Shown here: positions 8,313 to 16,235 of the stretch, piece after piece
How positions within the stretch are numbered: position 1 is the first letter of the stretch
Layout of the letters: the number at the start of each line of letters is the position of its first letter
NCBI GenBank assembly: GCA_903906135.1
Contig: CAIVJE010000087.1
Span: 1 to 34,621 of the forward strand
Direction: 5' to 3'
Source: an uncultured Verrucomicrobiota bacterium
Lineage (GTDB): Bacteria; Verrucomicrobiota; Verrucomicrobiia; Opitutales; Opitutaceae
Length of the DNA: 34,621 bases
The notes under the pieces: model-generated
What the model saw: only the letters and a program-made list of their open reading frames with translations
What the model was told of the DNA's origin: nothing
Databases searched by the model: none
Position numbers and translations under genes: made by a program

Positions 8313-9508
8313 ATGCGTATCGCTTCTACTCAAAATGCCTTAGTGAAATTATTTATTATCGGGGCCCTTTTGACCTTAAGTGTCTCAGCGGCGGTGAGTG
8401 TGGAGGAACGTTTGGCTCGCTTGGAGCAACGAGTTGAGTCGCTGGTTAAAGAAAACGGGGATTTGAAAAAACAATTGGGCTGGAAAGGTTCGGGGCCATC
8501 TTTGCTGCCTTCCGTTGATGGAAAAGAGAGCAAATTAAGCATTGGTGGTTTTTTACAGGGTCAGGCTGAATTTGGTCATGCCGCTGATCCTCGTTGGGCT
8601 GGGGTACGCGATCGGTTCTTTTTTTTCGCCGCGCCCGCCTGCATATGGCCGGCACTTTTGCGGAAGACTTTGATTTCAAGGCGGAGCTTGATTTGCAGGG
8701 CAACACCTTGGGCGCGGGGACTGGTCAGTTAGCGCGGGCTAATGAAATTTTTATCAACTGGCACAAATATGATTTTGCGCAGGTACGCTTTGGTCAGCTT
8801 AAGCCAGCATTTGGCGGCGAGGCGCTTGCGAGTGACACCAAAATTTTGACGATCGAACGATCATTGTCCAGCGATCGCTTGGCTGATGGTCGCCAGCTCG
8901 CCGTGGGCCTGATGGGTGATTTAGCGGGCAAGAAATGGAGCTACTTGGCAGTCGTGGCCAATGGCAACGGCGCCAATGTGAGCGCCAACGATAACAGTCA
9001 TTTCCAGAAATCAGTGCGGATCGCTTTTACGCCCATCGCGACAGCCAGCGATAAGTTAACGTTGGCGCTGGATGGACTTTGGTCCACCGACGCCGGCGTG
9101 GCGAAGGGTGATTTTGGCTTTAGCGGGAACTTATTTTCAGGACAGCGCACGATGCAGGGCGTTGACTTGGTTTGGACTCATGGGCTCGGTGAATTAGATT
9201 TTGAATTACTGCAGGGAACTTTTCAGCCGACCTCAGCCATTCCTTTTAAGAAATTTCAGGCAGAGGGCTGGCAGGCGACCGCGGCCTATTACCTAGTTCC
9301 GGCCGTTTTGCAGGCGGTGGTGCGGCAGGAGGAGTTTCAGCCCAACACTGCACTGGAGAATAATGTACTCCGCGCCTCAACTTTTGGTTTAAATTATTAT
9401 CTCAAGGGGCAGGACATTAAATTCATGCTCGATTATCTCGATTGTCATGTGCCCGGTTCGACGACGGACGGCGGGCGCCTGCTCTCGCGCGTGCAGATTA
9501 TTTTCTAA
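8313..9508 (+). pseudogene. Phosphate-selective-type (OprP/OprO-like) porin, frameshifted
   Basis: Two frames together make one porin. The first part begins at ATG 8313 with a signal peptide (residues about 1-26) and a short coiled coil (VEERLARLEQRVESLVKEN), followed by an IGGFLQGQAEF strand. It then runs out of frame and stops at 8732. The continuation, open to 9508, reads RRARLHMAGTFAEDFDFKAELDL and onward, a typical OprP-family barrel with C-terminal phenylalanine. The break is at a run of eight T (8619-8626); a -1 shift there gives a continuous protein of about 398 residues. Later barrel strands look intact, so the gene is either recently broken, phase-variable, decoded by frameshifting, or affected by a base-calling error. 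The upstream ATG-like starts before 8313 are not needed, as the signal peptide starts at 8313. Confidence 0.75.
8619..8627 (+). other. T8 tract / slippery heptamer at the porin frameshift
   Basis: In the upstream reading frame the codons are TTT TTT TTC, and the last seven bases (8621-8627) form T TTT TTC, a classic -1 slippery heptamer. Slipping back one base makes the next codon CGC (8627-8629) and restores RRARLHMAG. Homopolymer runs of this length are also hot spots for slipped-strand mutation and sequencing error. Confidence 0.6.
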
Positions 9509-9520
9509 AGTGGTGGCGGC

Positions 9521-9685
9521 CTATTGATAATAGTGGCCAACTTTCCAGCCGGCATAAACGCCGAACGCTCCGCCAACCCCACTCAGCATAAATGACCAGA
9601 GAAAGCTGAGGCCGAGCGCATCGCCCGCGTAACCAAAGGCGCAACTGCCCACCGTGGTGCCGATGAAAATACATAATTTAACCAT
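9521..9685 (-). CDS. Small two-helix glycine-rich membrane protein (54 aa)
   Basis: On the minus strand an ATG at 9685-9683 opens a 54-residue frame that ends 12 bases from the convergent porin stop. It starts MVKLCIFIGTTVGSCAFGYA and ends WKVGHYYQ. Two hydrophobic glycine-rich helices are visible (about 3-20 and 27-47), separated by GDALGL. The combination of GTTVG in helix 1 and GVYAGWK after helix 2 resembles short uncharacterised two-helix membrane proteins that occur in many bacteria. There is no clear ribosome-binding site. The function is unknown. Confidence 0.6.
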   Translation of the reverse strand: MVKLCIFIGTTVGSCAFGYAGDALGLSFLWSFMLSGVGGAFGVYAGWKVGHYYQ

Positions 9686-9918
9686 CGTAGATTCAGCGTG
9701 GGCTGAGCTGCTATTAAGGCGATGGTAAATCTACGAATGCAGCCGTCGGCATTAAATATTAAGGAAAGCTCGGGCGCATGGTTGTTGGGCGAATGCGTAG
9801 AAGTACCCATCGTCACGTTAAAAGCTGCGCGGGTGATTTTTGCGTAAGCGTTAGCGCTAATGCTGAATTTAAATACACTTAAATGGATTTGGCTCAGTCC
9901 TTTCCCGTTTACTCGCTG
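9686..9918. promoter_or_regulatory. Intergenic region with two inverted repeats
   Basis: This stretch separates the small minus-strand gene from pckG. An inverted repeat pairs CGTAGATT (9686-9693) with AATCTACG (9728-9735) directly upstream of the small gene. A near-perfect 18-base palindrome at 9847-9864 has the core TTAGCGCTAA (9851-9860) with arms AGCG/TGCT, and could be an operator for pckG. No further reading frame is convincing here. Confidence 0.4.
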
Positions 9919-9939
9919 GGAGATTTTTTATAAATCTCC
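9919..9939 (+). promoter_or_regulatory. Start-proximal hairpin of pckG leader
   Basis: A perfect 8-pair stem, GGAGATTT (9919-9926) with AAATCTCC (9932-9939) and a five-base loop, ends three bases before the pckG ATG at 9943. In the mRNA it would occupy the usual ribosome-binding position and take up the only GGAG-like sequence. It may control translation of pckG; in DNA it could also be an operator. Confidence 0.5.
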
Positions 9940-9942
9940 TCT

Positions 9943-11763
9943 ATGAAAATATCCGCCACCCCGCTAACCAGTAATCCCCACTTAATTCAGTGGGTGAAAA
10001 AAATGGCCGTCCTTTGTCAGCCCAAGGCCATTCATTGGGTGAACGGTTCGAAGGCTGAGTATGATGCGCTCTGTGCTCAGATGGTGAAGACGGGGACTTT
10101 CATTAAATTAAATCAGAAAAAATGGCCGGGCTGCTACTACGCGCGCTCTGACGCGTCCGATGTCGCGCGGGTCGAAGACCGCACTTTTATTTGCAGCCAG
10201 TCGAAAGACGCGGCGGGTCCTACTAATAATTGGGTGAATCCTTATGCGATGAAGAAAACTCTCCGCGGAGTTTTCAATGGCTGCATGCGGGGTCGCACGA
10301 TGTATGTGTTGGCTTACAGCATGGGTCCGATCGGTTCGCCGATGTCGCAGATCGGCGTCCAGCTGACCGACTCGCCTTACGCTGTCGTCAATATGCGTAT
10401 CATGGCCCGCATCGGCTCGCGGGTGTTTAAGCTGATCGATCAAGATTTTAAGCGCGTAGTGCCGTGTATTCATTCGGTCGGGGCTCCGCTTAAGCCAGGG
10501 CAAAAGGATGTTGCTTGGCCGTGTAACAAGGAGAAATACATCGTCCACTTTCCCGAGACGCGCGAAATCTGGTCTTACGGTTCCGGCTACGGCGGTAATG
10601 CTTTGTTGGGGAAGAAATGTTTCGCGCTTCGGATCGCCAGTGCCATGGCGCGCGATGAAGGCTGGATGGCCGAGCACATGCTGATCTTGGGCGTCGAAAA
10701 TCCCCAAGGCAAAAAATCCTATGTGGCGGCGGCTTTCCCGAGCGCGTGTGGTAAGACGAATTTCGCTATGCTCATACCGCCGCCCGCTTTCGCCAAGAAG
10801 GGCTGGAAGGTCTGGACGGTCGGCGACGATATCGCGTGGATCAAACCGGATGCTAACGGCCGCTTGCGGGCGATTAATCCTGAGGCCGGTTTCTTTGGCG
10901 TCGCGCCCGGCACCGGCCATAGCACCAATCCCAACGCCATGAAGGCGCTGGCGAAGAATACAATTTTTACCAACGTCGCGTTGACGGATGATGGCGGTGT
11001 CTGGTGGGAAGGGATGACCGATAAGCCGCCGGCGCATGCCCTCGATTGGCAGGGCAATGATTGGACTCCCGCGCTGGCGCAGGCCAAGGGCGTGAAAGCG
11101 GCCCATCCCAATTCACGGTTCACGGCGCCCGCGTCGCAGTGCCCGACGATGGACGCCGACTGGGAGAGTCCCGCCGGCGTGCCGATCAGTGCCTTTATTT
11201 TTGGCGGCCGGCGCGCGACCACGATGCCGCTCGTTTATCAGGCGTTCAACTGGAGTAGCGGCGTTTATGTTGGCGCGACCATGGGTTCCGAGATGACGGC
11301 CGCGGCGGCGGGTACGATTGGCAAAGTACGCCGCGATCCGATGGCGATGTTGCCCTTCTGCGGTTACAACATGGGCGATTATTTCCGGCACTGGATTAAT
11401 ATGCAGCGCAATCTCACGGAGACGCCGCGCATTTTCCACGTGAACTGGTTCCGTAAGGATAAAGCCGGTAATTTTGCGTGGCCGGGCTTTAGTGAAAATA
11501 TGCGCGTGCTGAAATGGATCTTCGATCGCGTGCGCGGGGGTGGGCGGGCCAAGGAAACTCCCATCGGTTGGATGCCCCGTTATAAAGATATCGACTGGGA
11601 GGGGTTAGATTTTTCCCGCGAAAAATTTGAAGAGCTGCAAGCTTTTGACCGCGTCGCGTGGCGCGCCGAAGTGCTCGGACACGAGGAGCTTTTTCTTGAT
11701 GTTCACTCGCATCTGCCGAAAGAGCTCATGTTCGAGCGCGAGCTTTTAATCTGTCGCATGTAA
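9943..11763 (+). CDS. pckG: Phosphoenolpyruvate carboxykinase (GTP)
   Basis: This cytoplasmic enzyme converts oxaloacetate and GTP to phosphoenolpyruvate, GDP and CO2, the entry step of gluconeogenesis. The length of 606 residues matches the GTP-dependent family. Visible motifs are the kinase-1 loop FPSACGKTN (265-273) with the reactive Cys269, the metal-site segment GDDIAWIK (294-301), and [13 protein letters not shown] (312-324). The upstream leader carries a tight hairpin over the ribosome-binding position. The genes that follow encode acetate-type and C4-dicarboxylate symporters and proline dehydrogenase, all of which feed the TCA cycle and make PEP synthesis necessary. Confidence 0.97.
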   Translation: MKISATPLTSNPHLIQWVKKMAVLCQPKAIHWVNGSKAEYDALCAQMVKTGTFIKLNQKKWPGCYYARSDASDVARVEDRTFICSQSKDAAGPTNNWVNPYAMKKTLRGVFNGCMRGRTMYVLAYSMGPIGSPMSQIGVQLTDSPYAVVNMRIMARIGSRVFKLIDQDFKRVVPCIHSVGAPLKPGQKDVAWPCNKEKYIVHFPETREIWSYGSGYGGNALLGKKCFALRIASAMARDEGWMAEHMLILGVENPQGKKSYVAAAFPSACGKTNFAMLIPPPAFAKKGWKVWTVGDDIAWIKPDANGRLRAINPEAGFFGVAPGTGHSTNPNAMKALAKNTIFTNVALTDDGGVWWEGMTDKPPAHALDWQGNDWTPALAQAKGVKAAHPNSRFTAPASQCPTMDADWESPAGVPISAFIFGGRRATTMPLVYQAFNWSSGVYVGATMGSEMTAAAAGTIGKVRRDPMAMLPFCGYNMGDYFRHWINMQRNLTETPRIFHVNWFRKDKAGNFAWPGFSENMRVLKWIFDRVRGGGRAKETPIGWMPRYKDIDWEGLDFSREKFEELQAFDRVAWRAEVLGHEELFLDVHSHLPKELMFERELLICRM

Positions 11764-11841
11764 GCGTGCTCGGTCGCGCAATAAGTCGTCGGGGACGATT
11801 CTATTCCGTCCACCAAACTTGCGGAAATAAATTCTCAGCGC

Positions 11842-12639
11842 ATGGTTCATAGGATTATGCGATTTGCTATTTTAGCGGGCACTTTGTTGGTGACGGCCAT
11901 CTTGCGGGGTGAAGAACCCATGCAGGACGCTGCGCTGAGCGAGGCGAAGGATTCAGTTCTGAGTCAGACGCCGCCGCTGCTAGCTGAGGCCATAAGAAAA
12001 TCTTCCCTCGATAGTGAGCGATGGGCTTACACTCAAACCACCGTGAACAAGGATCGAGCGGGCCAAGCCAAGGAAGAGCTGGTGGTTCGCTTCGATCCCT
12101 CGTTGCCTTTTGCGGAACAGTGGACGCCGCTTAAAATCAATGGGCTGGAGCCCACCGCTCGACAAATTAAGCAGCGCCGGGCTGAACATGAAAAGCGCCG
12201 CCAGACTCGCCGGGCACTCGGCGAGCTGCTCAACCTCACGCAGGCGACCGTCGCGGCCGAGACGGCTACCACCATCACTTACGAGGTGCCGCTGATCAAA
12301 GATGACAATCAGCGTCTGCCGCCCGAAAAATTTCGCGTCACGGTTGAGGTTAATAAAGCCCAGCAAGCCTTAGAGCATGTCGGGGTGCGGTTGCGTGCGG
12401 CGATGCGGATGATGGTCGTATTTAAATTAAAGTCCGGTGAAGCCGATCTGGATTTCGCGACCGTGGATCCGGCATTTGTGCCGCCCATCACGGCGTTGAG
12501 AGCGGAGGGCGAGGGTTCGGTCTTGTTTGTAAAGGTGGGCGGAAATTACTCGGCAACGCGCACCGATTTTAAGCGGGTGACGCCTTACCAGGAGCGTTTT
12601 AAGGTCAAGCTAGGTGAGATGAAGTTCATCGATTACTGA
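11842..12639 (+). CDS. Exported hypothetical protein
   Basis: This 265-residue protein was not recognised. It has a hydrophobic signal sequence (residues about 6-22); the start could be the ATG at 11842 or the one at 11857 (MRFAILAG), and both keep the signal. The mature part is charged, with a helical arginine/lysine-rich stretch (about 105-128, TARQIKQRRAEHEKRRQTRR) and a C-terminal half rich in beta-strand patterns (TTITYEVPL, KFRVTVEV, ADLDFATV). No enzyme motif is visible. It sits 78 bases behind pckG in the same direction and may share its transcript. Confidence 0.75.
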   Translation: MVHRIMRFAILAGTLLVTAILRGEEPMQDAALSEAKDSVLSQTPPLLAEAIRKSSLDSERWAYTQTTVNKDRAGQAKEELVVRFDPSLPFAEQWTPLKINGLEPTARQIKQRRAEHEKRRQTRRALGELLNLTQATVAAETATTITYEVPLIKDDNQRLPPEKFRVTVEVNKAQQALEHVGVRLRAAMRMMVVFKLKSGEADLDFATVDPAFVPPITALRAEGEGSVLFVKVGGNYSATRTDFKRVTPYQERFKVKLGEMKFIDY

Positions 12640-12677
12640 TCGCCGCAGCTGGTTAGTGGGCAGATCAATGACTAGCC

Positions 12678-12719
12678 GCGGTCGGCAAAAATCCCTGTTG
12701 CCTGCGGCCGATCGACCGC
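12678..12719 (+). promoter_or_regulatory. Stem-loop ahead of the DUF485/symporter operon
   Basis: GCGGTCG (12678-12684) can pair with CGACCGC (12713-12719), 14 bases before the ATG of the DUF485 gene. It could be part of a leader structure or a terminator of the preceding gene, but there is no T tract. The evidence is only the seven-base complementarity. Confidence 0.3.
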
Positions 12720-12733
12720 CATCTTGCAGGCCA

Positions 12734-13054
12734 ATGTCTCCGTCTCCCTCGCCCCAGGAACGCGTCCACAGCGAAGAGTTTTTGCATACGCTGATGCGCC
12801 GCCAATTAAAACTGTCCGTAATCTGCGCCACCACTTTTCTCGTGGTTTTGCTCGGACTACCTCTCGCCAACTATTGGGCGCCGGCTTTGATGGCCACCCG
12901 CATCGCCGGTTTCACGCTGAGTTGGCTTATTCTAGGCGTGCTCTTTTTTCCTGCGGTGTGGGCGATCTCGTGGTATTTTATTCGCCGCTCAATTTGGTTA
13001 GAAAATGATGAAGTGGCTCAGGTGCAAGCCGTCCAGCCGGAGGTCAAGCAATGA
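12734..13054 (+). CDS. DUF485-family membrane protein (symporter partner, YjcH-like)
   Basis: This protein of 106 residues starts at ATG 12734, since the longer frame upstream lacks conserved-looking sequence. It has a basic N-terminal segment (HSEEFLHTLMRRQLKLS), two transmembrane helices (about 29-50 and 62-86), and a charged C-terminus. This matches the DUF485 family, whose genes usually sit directly before sodium:solute symporters of the ActP type. Here the stop overlaps the symporter start by 4 bases (ATGA), which is the standard arrangement. Confidence 0.85.
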   Translation: MSPSPSPQERVHSEEFLHTLMRRQLKLSVICATTFLVVLLGLPLANYWAPALMATRIAGFTLSWLILGVLFFPAVWAISWYFIRRSIWLENDEVAQVQAVQPEVKQ

Positions 13055-14835
13055 GCACCCCCGCCTTACCCCTCGCTTTATTTGCCGGCGTCGATCCGTG
13101 GATTTTTGCCTGCTCATTTGTTACCGTGATCATCACGATCTGGATGGGCTTTCGCTCAGCCCGAACCTCTAAGACCGCGAGTGATTTTTTTGTCGCGGGC
13201 CGTTCGGTCTCAGTCGGCTGGAATGCCTCCGCCATCTCCGGCGAATATCTTTCGGCGGCTTCTTTCATGGGGGTGGCCGGCATGGTGATGTCGAGCGGCT
13301 ATGATGCGCTGTGGTATCCGGTCTGCTATGCCTGCGGCTATTTGTTCTTATTGTTATTCATCGCCGGGCCGCTGCGCCGATTCGGTGCCTATACGATTCC
13401 CGATTTTGCTGAGGGCCGTTATGATTCGCCGGTCTTCCGGAAAATCGCGGTCTGCTTCGTGCTGTTCATTGGATTTTTCTATACGATGCCCCAGATGAAA
13501 GGCGCGGGGACAACGCTCGCTTATATTTTTCCCGGACTCCCTTACTGGGTGGGGGTGGTGTTGGTCGGCGCGGTGATCACGCTGAACGTTGCGCTCGGCG
13601 GGATGAAGGGCATTACGCTGGTGCAAGCGGTCCAGTATTGGATTAAGCTATTCGCGATCTGTGTGCCCATCTTTGTCCTGATGTCGGTCTATGGCTTTTA
13701 TGGTCGGCATGTGGAGGTTAATGACGGTCGGTCAATCGCGTCCTCTGTTGTGGTTAATGCGACATCTGCTGCTGGCGGTCGCGACGCGGCGGTTACGATT
13801 CTCCGCAAGCCGCTGGGCGAAAAAGCTCCGAGCGACTTAGCGTGGGTTTCGCCCTTTGGCCCACTCACGACGAAAGCGGCCAAGACCGCTGGTTTGACCG
13901 CGGAGCAGGCGCGGCCCTATTCACTGCTTTACACGTATTCACTCATTATCGCCCTCGTCTGCGGGACAGCGGGTTTACCGCATATCTTGGTGCGCTTTTA
14001 TACTAACCCGGATGGGGTCGCGGCGAAGAAGACGACGATGTGGGTGATGATTCTCATTGGGGTTTTTTATGTGTTCCCGCCAATTTTTGGCGTGCTCGGG
14101 CGCGATTTATTGCCGGAGCTTTACGCGGCGACCGGCGCGAAAGGTACGGATAAGATCGTCTTGGAATTACCGCGGGTGTTAAACGAGCACGGCGGGGTTT
14201 GGGGCAGCGTATTGAGTGGCATCACCTGCGCGGGGGCCTTTGCCGCATTCATGAGTACGTTTAGCGGACTGCTCGTTTCCATGACAGGAGCGCTCGCGCA
14301 TGATGTGTATGGGCGCATGCTGCGGCCGAAATCTTCCGCCGCTGAACGGATGTTCGCTTTCAAGGTTTCTGCGGTGGTGATTGGGGCGATCGCCATCGGG
14401 CTGGGTGCTCAGGTTGAGCAGCTGCAGATTAATTTTATGGTGGGCCAAGCATTCGCCATCGCCGCGGCGAGTTATTTTCCGCTGCTCTTTATGAGCGTGT
14501 GGTGGCGGGGTATGACCATGCAGGGGGCGGCTACCGGGATGCTCGGCGGCGGGCTCGCGGCTTTGGCCTGCACCACCATTATCAATCTGAGCGATCTTAA
14601 GATCGTGGACTTGGCTGCTTTTTGGAAGGTCAACCCACTGCTCCGCATCTTGTGTGAGCAACCGGCGATTTGGACTGTTCCCCTCGCCATCGGACTGATG
14701 ATCGGAGTGTCCAAACTCACTGCGGCGACCATTCCCTCAGATATTCGCATGAAAATGCTGGTCCTGCATGCTCCGGAGAAACTGGGCCTTAAGCAGGAAT
14801 ATATTCAGGAGCATTCCGCTGGGGCCGGACATTAA
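13051..14835 (+). CDS. Sodium:solute symporter, ActP-type (acetate or other monocarboxylate)
   Basis: This 594-residue inner-membrane protein belongs to the sodium:solute symporter (SSS) family. The SSS signature is seen in ISGEYLSAASFMGVAGM (about 61-77), and the family-typical segment LPHILVRFYTNPDGVAAKKT (about 309-328) is like that of acetate permease ActP. A hydrophilic insertion (about 222-285) separates TM helices, as in the longer ActP-type members. Together with the overlapping DUF485 gene it points to uptake of acetate or a related monocarboxylate. The exact substrate is inference. The neighbouring pckG and dctA support a role in growth on small organic acids. Confidence 0.88.
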   Translation: MSTPALPLALFAGVDPWIFACSFVTVIITIWMGFRSARTSKTASDFFVAGRSVSVGWNASAISGEYLSAASFMGVAGMVMSSGYDALWYPVCYACGYLFLLLFIAGPLRRFGAYTIPDFAEGRYDSPVFRKIAVCFVLFIGFFYTMPQMKGAGTTLAYIFPGLPYWVGVVLVGAVITLNVALGGMKGITLVQAVQYWIKLFAICVPIFVLMSVYGFYGRHVEVNDGRSIASSVVVNATSAAGGRDAAVTILRKPLGEKAPSDLAWVSPFGPLTTKAAKTAGLTAEQARPYSLLYTYSLIIALVCGTAGLPHILVRFYTNPDGVAAKKTTMWVMILIGVFYVFPPIFGVLGRDLLPELYAATGAKGTDKIVLELPRVLNEHGGVWGSVLSGITCAGAFAAFMSTFSGLLVSMTGALAHDVYGRMLRPKSSAAERMFAFKVSAVVIGAIAIGLGAQVEQLQINFMVGQAFAIAAASYFPLLFMSVWWRGMTMQGAATGMLGGGLAALACTTIINLSDLKIVDLAAFWKVNPLLRILCEQPAIWTVPLAIGLMIGVSKLTAATIPSDIRMKMLVLHAPEKLGLKQEYIQEHSAGAGH

Positions 14836-14854
14836 GCTTATCTTAGTCACCTTT

Positions 14855-14887
14855 GCCTCAGGTCAACGGCCGTGGCTGCGGTGAGGC
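14855..14887 (+). terminator. Weak stem-loop after the SSS symporter gene
   Basis: GCCTCA (14855-14860) pairs with TGAGGC (14882-14887) around a GC-rich loop, 20 bases after the symporter stop. The following bases are only mildly T-rich (CTATCTTTAT), so this is a weak candidate for a terminator. Confidence 0.3.
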
Positions 14888-14947
14888 GAGCTATCTTTAT
14901 CCGTTGAGCACCTTCGATAAATTTTCCTCACCTGCCTCTGCTCGTTT

Positions 14948-16207
14948 ATGAAAATACTCCGCCACCTTTATGTCCAGGTGCTCATCGCTATCGTGCTGGG
15001 CGTAATTCTCGGTTATACGGAGCCGACTTGGGGCGCGGCGATGAAGCCGCTGGGCGATGCTTTCATCAAGCTGATCAAAATGCTGATCGCCCCGATTATT
15101 TTCACGACCGTCGTCTCGGGCATCGCGGGCATGGGCGATCTCAAGAAAATTGGCCGCGTTGGATTGAAGGCGCTGTTTTATTTCGAAGTCGTCTCCACCC
15201 TCGCGCTCGTCATCGGCTTGCTGGTCGTGAATTGGATCCAGCCGGGGGTCGGCATTAATGCGGACGTGGCCTCCCTCGATAGTAAGGCGGTCGCCCAGTA
15301 CACCACCGCCGCGCAGCATAGTTCCACGGTCGATTTTCTCCTCCATGTGATTCCTGATACCTTCGTCGGTGCCTTTGCGCAGGGAGAAATTCTCCAAGTG
15401 CTGCTGATCTCGCTGTTGTTTGGCTTTGCCCTCGCGGGTTTGGGCGATCACGCGCGTCCAGTCGTTAATTTGCTCCATGATGTGGCGCGCGCTTTTTTCG
15501 GTATTGTAAGCATGGTTACTAAAATCGCCCCAGTGGCAGCGTTTGGCGCGATGGCTTTCACGATCGGCAAGTATGGTCTCGGTTCACTGATATCTTTGGG
15601 CCAATTAATGCTCTGTGTTTATATTACCTGCGCACTTTTTGTTTTTGTCGTCCTCGGGGCCATTGCCCGCTGGCATGGCTTTAGTATTTTCCGACTGCTC
15701 GCTTACATTAAAGAGGAACTCTTGATTGTCTTGGGTACTTCTTCTTCGGAGAGCGTTTTGCCGCGCATGATTCAACGCATGGAAGATGTCGGCTGCGCGC
15801 GCTCGGTGGTCGGGATCGTCTTGCCGGCGGGCTATTCCTTTAATCTCGATGGGACTTCTATCTATTTGACGATGGCCGCGATTTTCGTGGCCCAAGCGAC
15901 CAACACCCCGCTGACGCTCACCCAGCAACTCACGATCCTTGGCGTGCTACTTTTAACCTCCAAAGGAGCGGCCGGCGTCACGGGCAGTGGCTTTATTACG
16001 CTCGCCGCAACTTTGGGCGCGGTGAGTCACATCCCGATTGCTGGTCTCGCCCTCTTGATCGGCGTCGATCGTTTTATGTCTGAGGCCCGCGCCCTCACTA
16101 ATCTTTGCGGCAATGCCGTGGCGATGGTGGTCATCGCCATGTGGGAGGGGGCCTTTGATCGAACCAAGGCGGGGGCCATTCTGCTTAAGCCGGTCGCGCC
16201 GCTTTAA
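14948..16207 (+). CDS. dctA: Dicarboxylate/amino acid:cation symporter (C4-dicarboxylate type)
   Basis: This 419-residue inner-membrane transporter belongs to the DAACS/GltPh family and imports C4-dicarboxylates (succinate, fumarate, malate) or glutamate/aspartate with cations. Motifs are the serine-rich hairpin SSSES (265-269), the NLDGT signature in [12 protein letters not shown] (299-303), and the hairpin-2 segment [12 protein letters not shown] (from 338). The N-terminus ([20 protein letters not shown]) is typical of DctA. Choosing DctA over glutamate transporters is based on overall wording and on the neighbouring pckG and putA. The putA gene converges from the other side, with 28 bases between the stop codons. 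Confidence 0.9.
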   Translation: MKILRHLYVQVLIAIVLGVILGYTEPTWGAAMKPLGDAFIKLIKMLIAPIIFTTVVSGIAGMGDLKKIGRVGLKALFYFEVVSTLALVIGLLVVNWIQPGVGINADVASLDSKAVAQYTTAAQHSSTVDFLLHVIPDTFVGAFAQGEILQVLLISLLFGFALAGLGDHARPVVNLLHDVARAFFGIVSMVTKIAPVAAFGAMAFTIGKYGLGSLISLGQLMLCVYITCALFVFVVLGAIARWHGFSIFRLLAYIKEELLIVLGTSSSESVLPRMIQRMEDVGCARSVVGIVLPAGYSFNLDGTSIYLTMAAIFVAQATNTPLTLTQQLTILGVLLLTSKGAAGVTGSGFITLAATLGAVSHIPIAGLALLIGVDRFMSEARALTNLCGNAVAMVVIAMWEGAFDRTKAGAILLKPVAPL

Positions 16208-16209
16208 TT

Positions 16210-16235
16210 AAAAAAGTTTGGCCGGACTGGTCGGC
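16210..16235 (-). terminator. Possible putA terminator
   Basis: On the minus strand, directly after the putA stop, GCCGA-CCAG-TCCGGC (16235-16221) forms a five-pair stem with one bulge, followed by CAAAC and a run of six T (16215-16210). The stem is short. The T run ends just inside the convergent dctA stop region. Confidence 0.4.

Noticed and set aside
9583-9816. 77-codon minus-strand frame overlapping the small membrane protein gene
   Set aside because: The 54-residue frame in the other register has coherent membrane helices and a known-looking pattern; the 77-codon frame has neither.
10108-11106. Long minus-strand open frame (332 codons) opposite pckG
   Set aside because: It lies wholly within the well-supported pckG gene, is rich in Arg/His as expected for an antisense frame of GC-rich coding DNA, and shows no family motif.
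12656-12733. Longer N-terminus for the DUF485 protein
   Set aside because: The extra 26 residues are low-complexity and overlap a possible stem-loop; the ATG at 12734 gives the normal family length.
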